Made by a program: the position numbers and the translations under genes
Part shown: positions 1 to 5,082 of the stretch, piece after piece
How positions within the stretch are numbered: position 1 is the stretch's first letter
How the letters are laid out: the number at the start of each line of letters is the position of its first letter
The notes under the pieces: generated by a model
Database searches by the model: none
Told to the model about the DNA's origin: nothing
Seen by the model: the letters and a program-made list of their open reading frames with translations, nothing else
DNA from: Streptosporangiaceae bacterium
GTDB lineage: Bacteria > Actinomycetota > Actinomycetes > Streptosporangiales > Streptosporangiaceae
Length of the DNA: 5,389 nt
Assembly: GCA_030052355.1 (NCBI GenBank)
Contig: JASIGS010000529.1
Coordinates: 1-5,389, forward strand
Direction: 5' to 3'

Positions 1-119
1 GGGTCGAGAACCACGCCGAAGTCGACCGGTACAACGTGCTCTTCCGCCACCTCCAAGCGGCTGCCCTGTCCCCGGATGACTCGGCGGCCCTCATGACAAC
101 GGCGCTGAAGGAGCTGTAG
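1..119 (+). CDS. C-terminal end of a DUF5753 (Scr1-type) helix-turn-helix regulator, partial
   Basis: The frame beginning at base 3 is open and ends at TAG (117-119), giving the last 38 residues of a protein whose start lies outside the window. The tail contains YNVLFRHLQAAALSPDDSAA. It matches the usual ending of actinobacterial XRE-family proteins with a C-terminal DUF5753 domain, in which a short amphipathic helix is followed by an AALSPxxSxxLI-like segment. Such proteins are cytoplasmic DNA-binding regulators, often paired with a small DUF397 gene. No DUF397 gene follows here; a hairpin comes 5 bases after the stop. The N-terminal DNA-binding part is not visible, so the family call rests on the tail alone. 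Confidence 0.6.
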   Translation, partial: VENHAEVDRYNVLFRHLQAAALSPDDSAALMTTALKEL

Positions 120-124
120 CACCA

Positions 125-161
125 GTCATCCGGTGCTGCGGCTAGATCGCACCGGACTGAC
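125..161 (+). terminator. Hairpin terminator after the DUF5753 gene
   Basis: The arms are GTCATCCGGTGC (125-136) and GCACCGGACTGAC (149-161). They pair over 12 positions with one bulged G, around a 12-base loop. The hairpin begins 5 bases after the TAG at 117-119. There is no T-tract, which is common for terminators in high-GC actinomycetes. Confidence 0.55.
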
Positions 162-368
162 AGTTCGACGGTGTTCGTCCACAGGGCCCGAGGGGCCAGG
201 AGGCGCCGGTGATGAACTTCTGTTGACATCGGCGCTGTTGAGCCGGGTGCGGCCAATCGTGCCGGTGATATTCGCGACCTTCCGGCAGTAACAGTACTGA
301 TTGGACCAGCAGAGGTACCCGCCGCTGGCCAGCTTTGGCCGCGCGGGCTGCTGCCGCTTCGTTATGGC
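162..368. other. Intergenic stretch between convergent transcription units
   Basis: Together with the flanking hairpins, this forms a gene-free gap of about 320 bases between the plus-strand regulator (stop at 119) and the minus-strand operon (stop at 442). The open frames here lack family-like sequence. The only translation-like signal is AGGAGG at 198-203, placed 8 bases before an ATG at 212, but that frame stops after four codons (M-N-F-C). A TTGACA at 223-228 has no suitable -10 partner about 17 bases downstream. I see no RNA gene or repeat. Confidence 0.5.
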
Positions 369-404
369 CCGAAGGACCGCGCTGGTGGGCGCGCGGTCCT
401 TCGG
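369..404 (-). terminator. Perfect 14-bp hairpin terminator of the sigma/membrane-protein operon
   Basis: CCGAAGGACCGCGC (369-382) is exactly complementary to GCGCGGTCCTTCGG (391-404), with an 8-base loop. It lies 37 bases beyond the stop of the minus-strand membrane-protein gene, where a terminator is expected. It has no T-tract on either strand, so it may act in both directions and also separate this operon from the convergent unit to the left. Confidence 0.75.
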
Positions 405-441
405 TCAGGTGATGACAGTCTCCGAGTGTTTGGAGGAGGGC

Positions 442-1122
442 TCAGCTGCCGGTGCACTGTCGACTGGGCTGGACCAGCCACTCCAAGAGCGCGGCCGGCC
501 CATCCTTGGAGCGCTGGCCCGGCCGGAGCAGCGACAGGGGATAGTAACCGATGTTTCTACTGGCGACCCACTGGACGCCAGCGCCGCTGGGGATGGCCGA
601 GGGGTGGACGAACTCGTGCCACGGCCGGCCCGTCACCACATTCTGCGCCTGATTCTCGCCGCCGCTGTATTCCTGGCATGGGTTGCCCTTGAACTGGACG
701 ATGCGCAAAGGACTTAGGCCTGCGGGCAATCGGCCCGGATAGAACACGACGCTGGCCGGGATGCCATCCGCGCGGAGTCTGCGTTGCAGTGCGGCCGGAT
801 CGCGGAACTCGCGGATTATGATAACGACCGTCCCGTTTGCCTCCTTGGTTACCGTCCAGGCTGCAAGCTGAGCATCAGCGGGATGGCTGCGCTGATGGCT
901 GGCCGGGTGACTGGCTGGCAGCAGCGCGGTCACCGCAACCGCCGCGCCGGCCGCGAGTGCCAGGACTCCGGTCGTGCCGGAGATCAGGCGGCGGCGTACA
1001 CGGCGCCTGCGGGATCTGGCGATAATCTCGCTGGCCGGGATGATCGGGTGCATCTGGCCAAGGGAGTCTCGCAGCCTGGCGATACGGTCTGTGACTGCGT
1101 TATAGGTGTGGTCGTTGTTCAC
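442..1122 (-). CDS. Single-pass membrane protein, putative regulator (anti-sigma-like) of the adjacent ECF sigma factor
   Basis: The 226-residue protein has a cytoplasmic N-terminus (about 1-46) ending in a very basic RSRRRRVRRR stretch. One hydrophobic membrane segment follows (about 47-70, GVLALAAGAAVAVTALLPA). The outer C-terminal part, about 155 residues, has only two cysteines (149 and 223), which may pair. The start is GTG at 1122-1120, preceded by CAGGAG eight bases upstream. It overlaps the sigma stop as GTGA, so translation is likely coupled. That arrangement, with sigma first and a short cytoplasmic tail before the membrane span, is what a membrane-bound anti-sigma factor would show. 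However, no zinc-binding HxxxCxxC anti-sigma motif is visible. Similar proteins sit beside SigE-like sigma genes in many actinomycetes without a proven function. The role is inferred from context. Confidence 0.8.
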   Translation of the reverse strand: MNNDHTYNAVTDRIARLRDSLGQMHPIIPASEIIARSRRRRVRRRLISGTTGVLALAAGAAVAVTALLPASHPASHQRSHPADAQLAAWTVTKEANGTVVIIIREFRDPAALQRRLRADGIPASVVFYPGRLPAGLSPLRIVQFKGNPCQEYSGGENQAQNVVTGRPWHEFVHPSAIPSGAGVQWVASRNIGYYPLSLLRPGQRSKDGPAALLEWLVQPSRQCTGS

Positions 1123-1616
1123 TGTGTCAACTCCTGCTCGTCGAGGGTGAGGATCTCGCGGCGCACAGCGAGGATGCCGCGGTGAAGGTGGGTGGTGACG
1201 GTGCTGGCGGAAATGCCGAGCATCTCGGCGGTGGTGCTGGTGTCCAGGTCGAGTAGGAGCCGCAGCGCGATCACCTCACGTTGCCGGACCGGCAGACGCC
1301 GCAACGCGGTCACCAGGCTGCTATCCAGGGTCAGGTCCTGAGTAGCGGCCGCCACGGTGTTCTGGCTGCCCAGGGTGACCTGCTGGCGGTGCCGCCGCCA
1401 CCAGGACACCCTTGCGTTCATCGCGGTCCGGATGACCCACGCTCGGGGCTCGGCTAGCCCGCGTACTTTCCGCCACGACGCCCAAGCCTTGGTGAAGGCC
1501 TCCGCCACCAGGTCCTCCGCCAGCGGCCGGTCAGCCACGCTGAACGTGACGATCCGCAGGCAGTCACCCCAGGCCGCGGCGTAGAACTCGGCGAATTCAC
1601 GCTGGTCCTCTTCCAT
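1119..1616 (-). CDS. RNA polymerase sigma factor, ECF subfamily (SigE-like)
   Basis: This 165-residue protein has the size and two-domain layout of an ECF sigma factor. Region 2 spans roughly residues 7-78: an FAEFYAAAW opening, the LAEDLVAEAFTKAWASW core-binding/-10 helices, and a basic WWRRHRQQ end. After a linker rich in A, T and D comes region 4 (about 98-152), with LRRLPVRQREVIALRLLLDL and the helix-turn-helix TTAEMLGISASTVTTHLHRG, which would contact the -35 element. There is no extra C-terminal domain. It resembles the actinobacterial SigE family (the TIGR02983 type). The start is ATG at 1616-1614. Only a weak, very close AGGG precedes it, so initiation may be poor or use a short leader. 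It is the first gene of an operon with the membrane protein at 442-1122. I could not identify a promoter with confidence in 1617-1690. Confidence 0.93.
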   Translation of the reverse strand: MEEDQREFAEFYAAAWGDCLRIVTFSVADRPLAEDLVAEAFTKAWASWRKVRGLAEPRAWVIRTAMNARVSWWRRHRQQVTLGSQNTVAAATQDLTLDSSLVTALRRLPVRQREVIALRLLLDLDTSTTAEMLGISASTVTTHLHRGILAVRREILTLDEQELTQ

Positions 1617-1732
1617 GCCCTATACACGCATCAGGACCTAGATTCGTCCACATCACTAGGCGCTGACTCCCACAACCAAGGGGCACGGATCAAACCCGGT
1701 CTACGCACGTCTGGGTTCGGCCGACTTGGTAG

Positions 1733-1984
1733 GCACAGGATGCGGTTGTGTCCGCAACCGGGCCAAGTGGTGCGCGGATGCGTCGATCGCTGGCGGCTGC
1801 CGAAGCCGAGGATCCGCAGCCCGTGACCACCGAGCTGCGCTCATTTCCCTGAGACAACGCATTCGACCAGGTCACCGGACGGGTGCTGCTGGCCAGTTTG
1901 AACTCAGACAGCATTGAGGAGATCCACGCCTTCGGCGCCGCAATCGGGTTCGCGTTGCTCGGTGCGTTATCCACCGCGAGCAGT
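1733..1984 (+). pseudogene. Unrecognised decayed coding remnant with in-frame stops
   Basis: One plus-strand frame reads like real protein, with high GC at third positions. It opens after a TAG at 1730-1732, runs through AQDAVVSATGPSGARMRRSL and AAAEAEDPQPVTTELRSFP, is cut by TGA at 1850-1852, and continues as DNAFDQVTGRVLLASLNSDS and IEEIHAFGAAIGFALLGALS. Each of the two stops could come from a single base change (for example TAC to TAG and TGG to TGA). The segment has no clear start, and coding character fades after about 1984. I do not recognise the family. It is not the YifB/ComM-type ATPase that often lies upstream of dprA in actinobacteria. The long open frame on the opposite strand appears to be its shadow. 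Confidence 0.4.
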
Positions 1985-2057
1985 GCCTCCGTGCGCGTTG
2001 TCCACAGCGACTCTCGCGTTGCTGCACCAGTTCCGACAGCCCGGCATTGTCGGGACC

Positions 2058-2062
2058 GGAGG
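2058..2062 (+). promoter_or_regulatory. Shine-Dalgarno fixing the start of the dprA remnant
   Basis: GGAGG lies 8 bases before the ATG at 2071-2073. It supports that start over the in-frame GTG at 2047, which has no such site. The signal survives although the gene behind it is broken. Confidence 0.65.
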
Positions 2063-2070
2063 TGGCCACG

Positions 2071-2336
2071 ATGACTTCTGAGAGTGAGCGGCGGGCCCGG
2101 GTGTCGCTGAGTTTCCTGGCAACGCCGGGCGACCTGCTGCTCGGTGCAGCGTTGCGGTACCTGCGGGCGGCTGAGGTGCTGGCGGCCGTGACCGGCACCG
2201 ACAGCCAGGGCGAGCTGGCTCTGATCCGGCAGCCAGAAGGCCGGGCGCTGGCTACAGCTATCGAGCGCCGCACTCGGCGACCACGGCCTGACCGTGATCT
2301 CGGGCGGCGCCTTCGGCATGCCTTCCCAACTGGCGC
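2071..2336 (+). pseudogene. dprA: dprA remnant A: N-terminus joined out of frame to a short central piece
   Basis: DprA loads RecA onto incoming single-stranded DNA during transformation. Residues 1-66 from the ATG at 2071 contain ARVSLSFLATPGDLLLGAAL, the usual DprA N-terminal domain pattern (RARxALSxLxEPGDPxLGxLL), and run to about ALATAIER (2268). The sequence then jumps to a piece of the nucleotide-binding domain, DHGLTVISGGAFG, in the +1-shifted frame (about 2267-2317). About 45-110 residues expected in between are missing, so the junction is a deletion with a frameshift. The original frame stays open to TGA at 2557-2559, giving a hypothetical protein of 162 residues with an unrelated tail. 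Bases 2275-2336 are identical to 4983-5044 in remnant B. The rest of the Rossmann-like domain and the C-terminal winged helix are absent, so no DprA activity is expected. Confidence 0.7.
2275..2336 (+). repeat. 62-bp direct repeat, copy 1 (dprA piece)
   Basis: This stretch is identical, base for base, to 4983-5044. It encodes the DprA GGAFG region and continues 19 bases past it (reading M-P-S-Q-L-A). Identity breaks off sharply on the right. On the left it fades over a few bases (2267-2274 match partly). Confidence 0.95.
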
Positions 2337-2346
2337 GCACCTCTGG

Positions 2347-2368
2347 GCGGTTACCGGCACCAACAGCC
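2347..2368 (+). repeat. Short in-frame echo of 2185-2206
   Basis: Bases 2347-2368 match 2185-2206 at 19 of 22 positions. Both lie in the reading frame that starts at 2071 (offset 162 bases, 54 codons) and encode AVTGTNS and AVTGTDS. The second copy lies just after the 62-bp repeat in the otherwise unexplained tail of remnant A. It may be a trace of an internal duplication, but at this length chance is possible. Confidence 0.35.
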
Positions 2369-2601
2369 TTTTCGCCCGGATCAGGCTCGTATGGCACGCG
2401 CAGGTACGGCGCACAACAGGTCAAAGCAAGTCTGCCGCCTCTCCTCACAATCGTCAGCCTTGCCCGCCAGGGCGCACGCCTCTGCCAATTGGAGTCTGCG
2501 CACTAAAGATGGCCTGGACGCGCACTGAGTTCGGTGCGGCCGTCGGTGATGCTAGGTGACGCAAGGCTGGCGCGCACCCCGACGTCGATGCGCTTATGGG
2601 C
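2369..2601. other. Unassigned stretch between dprA remnant A and the methyltransferase gene
   Basis: The frame from dprA remnant A runs through here to a stop at 2559, but its product is unlike any family I know and is rich in R, P, T and S, as in frameshifted tails. I see no Shine-Dalgarno/start pair, RNA gene or clear inverted repeat before the palindrome at 2602. It is probably decayed DNA. Confidence 0.4.
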
Positions 2602-2617
2602 CGTGCCCCGGGGCACG
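2602..2617 (-). terminator. 16-bp perfect palindrome just after the methyltransferase stop
   Basis: CGTGCCCCGGGGCACG is a perfect palindrome. It begins 5 bases past the TAA of the minus-strand methyltransferase gene. In RNA it could fold into a 6-bp GC stem closing a 4-base loop. The stem is short and lacks a T-tract, so termination is plausible rather than shown. Confidence 0.35.
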
Positions 2618-2622
2618 CCGCA

Positions 2623-3273
2623 TTACATCGCAGGACGGGCCTCGCCGTAGACCCAGCGGCTGCTAACCCGGCGGATCACGCAATCCCAGCCCAGCCCGCG
2701 CAGCCGGAGTTCCAGCTCCTCTGGCTCCACGAAGCGCTTGATCACGCGGAACGTGCTGCCGTCGGCAAGCTGCCGCTCTACGATCTCATCGCAGCCAGCG
2801 GTATAGGCCTCTTTCCCGCGTTCATCTATATGTTCGTCGATGAACAGCACCCGTCCGTTCTCGACCAGCAGCCCTCGCAGCAACTGCCAGAACTGCCCGA
2901 ACCGGCTCGCCGGCACATGCGAGAGCCACGCTGAGAAGAAGATCACGTCGAACCGGACAGCTGGGTCCCAGGCGAACACGTCGGCAACCTCGAAGCTGAC
3001 ATTGGCCGGCTGCACGCGGTCACGAGCGATCGTGACCATCTCGGGCGCCGCATCGATAGCCGTTAGCGTGTCAGCCCACTCCGCAAACGCCTCGGTCCAC
3101 AGGCCAGTACCGCACGCGATCTCAAGCACGTTTCCGACCGGCAGCATCTCCGCGACCAGCCGCGCGATAAGTGCACGAGCTGCCGCAACGTCGGCGCCGT
3201 ACGCCGTGACGTCGTACTCGCTCGCGCGGCGACGGTAGTAGGTAACCTGCTCAGCCAGCACCTCGTCGGTCAC
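2623..3273 (-). CDS. Class I SAM-dependent methyltransferase
   Basis: From the GTG at 3273-3271 the protein is 216 residues, a normal size for a soluble single-domain methyltransferase. It opens with TDEVLAEQVTYYRRRASEYD, as in many actinobacterial members. SAM-binding motif I is VLEIACGTGLWTE (49-61). The acidic residue expected to hold the ribose is D74 in LTAIDAAPEM, and D98 is the motif III position. FDVIFFSAWLSHVP (108-121) is the post-I motif of this family, followed by a GRVLFIDEH strand. These features show cofactor binding but not the substrate, which could be a small molecule. The frame stays open upstream to beyond 3555, but that extension is R/P-rich and unlike the family, so I place the start at 3273. 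The Shine-Dalgarno there is weak. The CxxC small gene ends 83 bases upstream on the same strand. Confidence 0.88.
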   Translation of the reverse strand: MTDEVLAEQVTYYRRRASEYDVTAYGADVAAARALIARLVAEMLPVGNVLEIACGTGLWTEAFAEWADTLTAIDAAPEMVTIARDRVQPANVSFEVADVFAWDPAVRFDVIFFSAWLSHVPASRFGQFWQLLRGLLVENGRVLFIDEHIDERGKEAYTAGCDEIVERQLADGSTFRVIKRFVEPEELELRLRGLGWDCVIRRVSSRWVYGEARPAM

Positions 3274-3356
3274 CCGGACATCATCACACAGCGATGCGAC
3301 CGCTCGCGGCCGAGCCAGATCAGCTGACGAGCGCACTAATTGAGCCAACTCGGGAT

Positions 3357-3545
3357 TCACTTCGGGTGCCACAGCAAGCAGTCTTGACACGGCCAGATGG
3401 CGAACGGGGTGCTGTCCCCTCGAAGGCGACAAGGTCGACCAGTCCAGGGTGCCCCGGCACCTGCGCGGGCGGCCTTGAGGTTGGCGCGGGAACGCGCACC
3501 GAGCCGGGTCGAGTTCGCCGGGTACGCCTGCCCGAACGTTCCCAC
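3357..3545 (-). CDS. Possible small CxxC (zinc-ribbon-like) protein
   Basis: This 62-residue frame starts at GTG 3545-3543 and stops at TGA 3359-3357. Its third codon positions are mostly G or C, more so than the overlapping frames. The product has a basic middle (LGARSRANLKAARAGAGAPW) and ends in RGDSTPFAIWPCQDCLLWHP, where the CQDC pair and the nearby His look like half of a zinc ribbon. It is unlikely to be chance, but I do not recognise a named family. No strong ribosome site precedes the GTG, so the true start could differ. It precedes the methyltransferase on the same strand and might share a transcript. It could also be a remnant. Confidence 0.4.
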   Translation of the reverse strand: MGTFGQAYPANSTRLGARSRANLKAARAGAGAPWTGRPCRLRGDSTPFAIWPCQDCLLWHPK

Positions 3546-3734
3546 GACAGGTCAACCCTCCGCGCGGCCCGTGCGGCAGTGCCGGATCATCACGCTCGGT
3601 GCCGTAGAGGCATGAGCATGCGGTCTGGCGGCCCGCGAGTTCGCCCTTGGCCGGATTGTCAATGATGTCAGGAGGCCTTGAAAATCGCGCGCTGCCGGCG
3701 TTAAGGGCTGAGCTGCTCGCGATGCGGTATGCGA

Positions 3735-3765
3735 ACTCCCTGGCGGCGGGCAGGCGCCAGGGAGT
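3735..3765 (-). terminator. Perfect 11-bp hairpin terminator after the DUF4232 gene
   Basis: ACTCCCTGGCG (3735-3745) pairs exactly with CGCCAGGGAGT (3755-3765) around a 9-base loop. It lies 16 bases beyond the stop of the minus-strand DUF4232 gene. A short TT follows on that strand but no long T-tract. Confidence 0.72.
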
Positions 3766-3781
3766 GTCGCTGCCTCGGAGT

Positions 3782-4357
3782 TCAGAAGGTGTCAGGCGGG
3801 ATCACAGGGCCGTGCACAGGACCTACGTGCATCCAGACTGGCCCGTGGTTGTAGCAGGCCAGGACGGGAAGCGGGGCCACCTTGGACTTGGACTGGCCGG
3901 GCGGGTAGACCCGCAGCCCGGCCGCGAGGGGCACCCGACCCGGGTGGGTGCCTGGCTGGAAGCAGGTGGGGCCGTAGTTGGAGGGGTCGCCGACCTGGAC
4001 GAGAATGGCCGCGGTGGCGTCCTGGGCGAGCGTCACGCTCGTGGGCGCGGGGCCGACCCAGCCGGCGGGGCTGCCGATCTCCTCACCGTTCAGGCCGGCG
4101 GCCGAGACTCCGGCGTGCCCGAATAGCGTGCACCGGTGACCGGACATATTTGTCAGGTAGATGGTGTCGTAGTAGCCGCCGGCGTAAGCGCTGCCGCGGT
4201 TGAGGGCAGCCCAGATGTCCAGGCCGGATGTGGCGCACGCCGGGGTGTCCCGGTGCGCCGCCTGGGCAGCGTCCGCCCCTGTGGTGGCCATTGTGAGCAG
4301 TCCGATGCTTGCTGTGGCCGTGAACGCTAATAGCGCGCGACAAACTGTTCTGCGCAT
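3782..4357 (-). CDS. Secreted DUF4232 domain protein
   Basis: The 191-residue protein begins with a Sec-type signal peptide: basic MRRTVCR, a hydrophobic core (about 8-24), and an alanine-rich end near residue 30 (GADA followed by AQAA). The exported part is one DUF4232 domain: CATSGLDIW (41-49), YYDTIYLTNMSGHRCTLFGH (62-81), GVSAAGLNGEEIG, SVTLAQDATAAILVQVG, then C132, GLRVYPPGQSK and C168. The four cysteines (41, 76, 132, 168) suggest two disulfides outside the cell. DUF4232 proteins are common cell-surface or secreted proteins of actinomycetes with unknown function. C6 lies inside the signal peptide and does not form a lipobox. The start at ATG 4357-4355 is supported by AGAAGG about 9 bases upstream. 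The gene stands alone, with a hairpin after its stop. Confidence 0.88.
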   Translation of the reverse strand: MRRTVCRALLAFTATASIGLLTMATTGADAAQAAHRDTPACATSGLDIWAALNRGSAYAGGYYDTIYLTNMSGHRCTLFGHAGVSAAGLNGEEIGSPAGWVGPAPTSVTLAQDATAAILVQVGDPSNYGPTCFQPGTHPGRVPLAAGLRVYPPGQSKSKVAPLPVLACYNHGPVWMHVGPVHGPVIPPDTF

Positions 4358-4382
4358 TTGCGTCGCCTTCTTCCACTGTCTT

Positions 4383-4405
4383 CGCGATTTCGAAATTCCA
4401 TCGCG
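4383..4405. promoter_or_regulatory. Inverted repeat upstream of the DUF4232 gene
   Basis: CGCGAT (4383-4388) and ATCGCG (4400-4405) flank an 11-base spacer that itself contains the palindrome TTCGAA. The element lies 26-48 bases before the ATG at 4357. It could be an operator near the promoter or a hairpin in the leader. No convincing -35/-10 pair was found next to it. Confidence 0.3.
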
Positions 4406-4569
4406 GTCGTATTAACCTAGGGTTTCTGGCGGTGCGGTGTAGGGCCGAACGTCACGCCGGCTAGGGACTGCGGTCACTGATCAGGCAGATCCGATCAGCG
4501 AACAGCTGAAGCGTATATCCCGCAGCAGGTTAGTGAGATATAGCGGCTCCGCGCCGAAAGGGCCGCGCG

Positions 4570-4690
4570 AAGGCCAAGACCGTGGTCGACGTCGACGAAG
4601 AGCAACTCGCAGCCGGGCAGAAGGTGCTGAACACCCAGACCAGAAGGACACTATCGACGCTGCTCTGTGCCAGGCCACGGCGCTTGCAGC
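4570..4690 (+). pseudogene. vapB: Dead VapB-family antitoxin gene
   Basis: The reading AKTVVDVDEEQLAAGQKVLN, then TQT, matches the N-terminal half of actinobacterial VapB antitoxins (typically xKTVIDVDDELLAxAxxILGTxTKKDTV). It continues one frame over as KDTIDAALCQATALA (4644-4688). Joining the halves needs one missing base near 4641-4643, for example AAGAAG reduced to AGAAG. The codon where ATG is expected is AAG (4570-4572), 7 bases after a good GAAAGGG ribosome site (4556-4562), so the start seems lost through one substitution. VapB normally binds and silences a PIN-domain RNase, VapC, encoded just downstream. Here no VapC follows; dprA sequence begins about 30 bases later. Two independent lesions and the missing partner indicate a pseudogene. 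Confidence 0.6.
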
Positions 4691-4722
4691 CCCGGTGCCG
4701 GACTCAGCCAGCAAGCACCGCG

Positions 4723-5044
4723 CGGATGGGGGCACGGCTGGGCCTGCTGCCGTCGGTGGCCAAGCTGGCGGCCTGGCAGGGCAGCGGCCTGCGGCTCATT
4801 TGCCCGGGTGACACCGAGTGGCCGAGCCAGCTCGATGACCTGGGCGACGCGCGGCCGCTGCTGCTGTGGGCGCGCGGTGTCGCCGACGTGCGGGTCGCCT
4901 GCCTGAATTCGGTCTCCGTGGTCGGGGCGAGGGCGGCGACCGCCTACGGCAACCATGTCGCGCTGGAAATGGCGGCCGCCCACGGCGACCACGGCCTGAC
5001 CGTGATCTCGGGCGGCGCCTTCGGCATGCCTTCCCAACTGGCGC
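4723..5044 (+). pseudogene. dprA: dprA remnant B: central part only
   Basis: This frame reads as the middle of a DprA protein. It has a linker (ARLGLLPSVAKLAAWQGSGL), the entry to the Rossmann-like domain (ICPGDTEWPSQLDDLGDARP then LLLWARG), the nucleotide/DNA-binding VVGARAATAYG motif, and TVISGGAFG. The expected continuation (GIDxxAHxxAL) is replaced by MPSQLAHHVW. The last half of the Rossmann-like domain and the C-terminal domain are absent. Upstream, similarity begins near the ATG at 4726, which has no ribosome site, and runs directly back into the vapB remnant. The frame is otherwise free of stops to 5163, overlapping the antisense lectin-like gene. Without an N-terminal domain or the second half of the fold, no DprA function is expected. 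Confidence 0.75.
4983..5044 (+). repeat. 62-bp direct repeat, copy 2 (dprA piece)
   Basis: This is the exact counterpart of 2275-2336 in the same orientation, 2708 bases apart. Here it is in frame with the preceding dprA sequence, so this copy keeps the ancestral context on its left side. Confidence 0.95.
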
Positions 5045-5082
5045 ATCATGTCTGGCGCGATCGCCCGAAGCGAAGATCGACT

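Noticed and set aside
198..226. AGGAGG followed by a tiny four-codon frame (M-N-F-C)
   Set aside because: A cysteine-containing leader peptide was considered, but no plus-strand gene follows within reach; the next genes are on the other strand.
223..228. TTGACA as a -35 promoter element
   Set aside because: There is no acceptable -10 hexamer 16-19 bases downstream, and no plus-strand gene follows.
1690..2448. Long open frame on the minus strand (252 residues)
   Set aside because: Its product has no family-like pattern and is low in complexity (S/A/R/P). It lies antisense to the coding remnant and to dprA remnant A, which do read as protein, so it is a shadow of high-GC DNA.
3274..3555. N-terminal extension of the methyltransferase frame
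   Set aside because: The extra 94 residues are R/P-rich and unlike the family, whose members start near TDEVLAEQ. The extension also overlaps the better-looking small CxxC frame.
3610..3621. Interrupted palindrome GCATG-AG-CATGC
   Set aside because: It is too short to interpret and not positioned at an identifiable promoter or gene end.
3647..4126. Plus-strand open frame antisense to the DUF4232 gene
   Set aside because: It is G/R/V-rich with no recognisable domain, and it spans the terminator hairpin of the convincing minus-strand gene.
4477..4498. Inverted repeat CTGATC / GATCAG with a 10-base spacer
   Set aside because: The arms are only 6 bp, it has no clear relation to a gene start, and no partner site was seen. 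This is within chance expectation.
2275..5044. The 62-bp direct repeats as attachment sites of an integrated element
   Set aside because: No integrase, excisionase or transposase is encoded between or beside them. The left copy is flanked by the dprA N-terminus and neither by the dprA 3' end, which does not fit a simple attL/attR pair.
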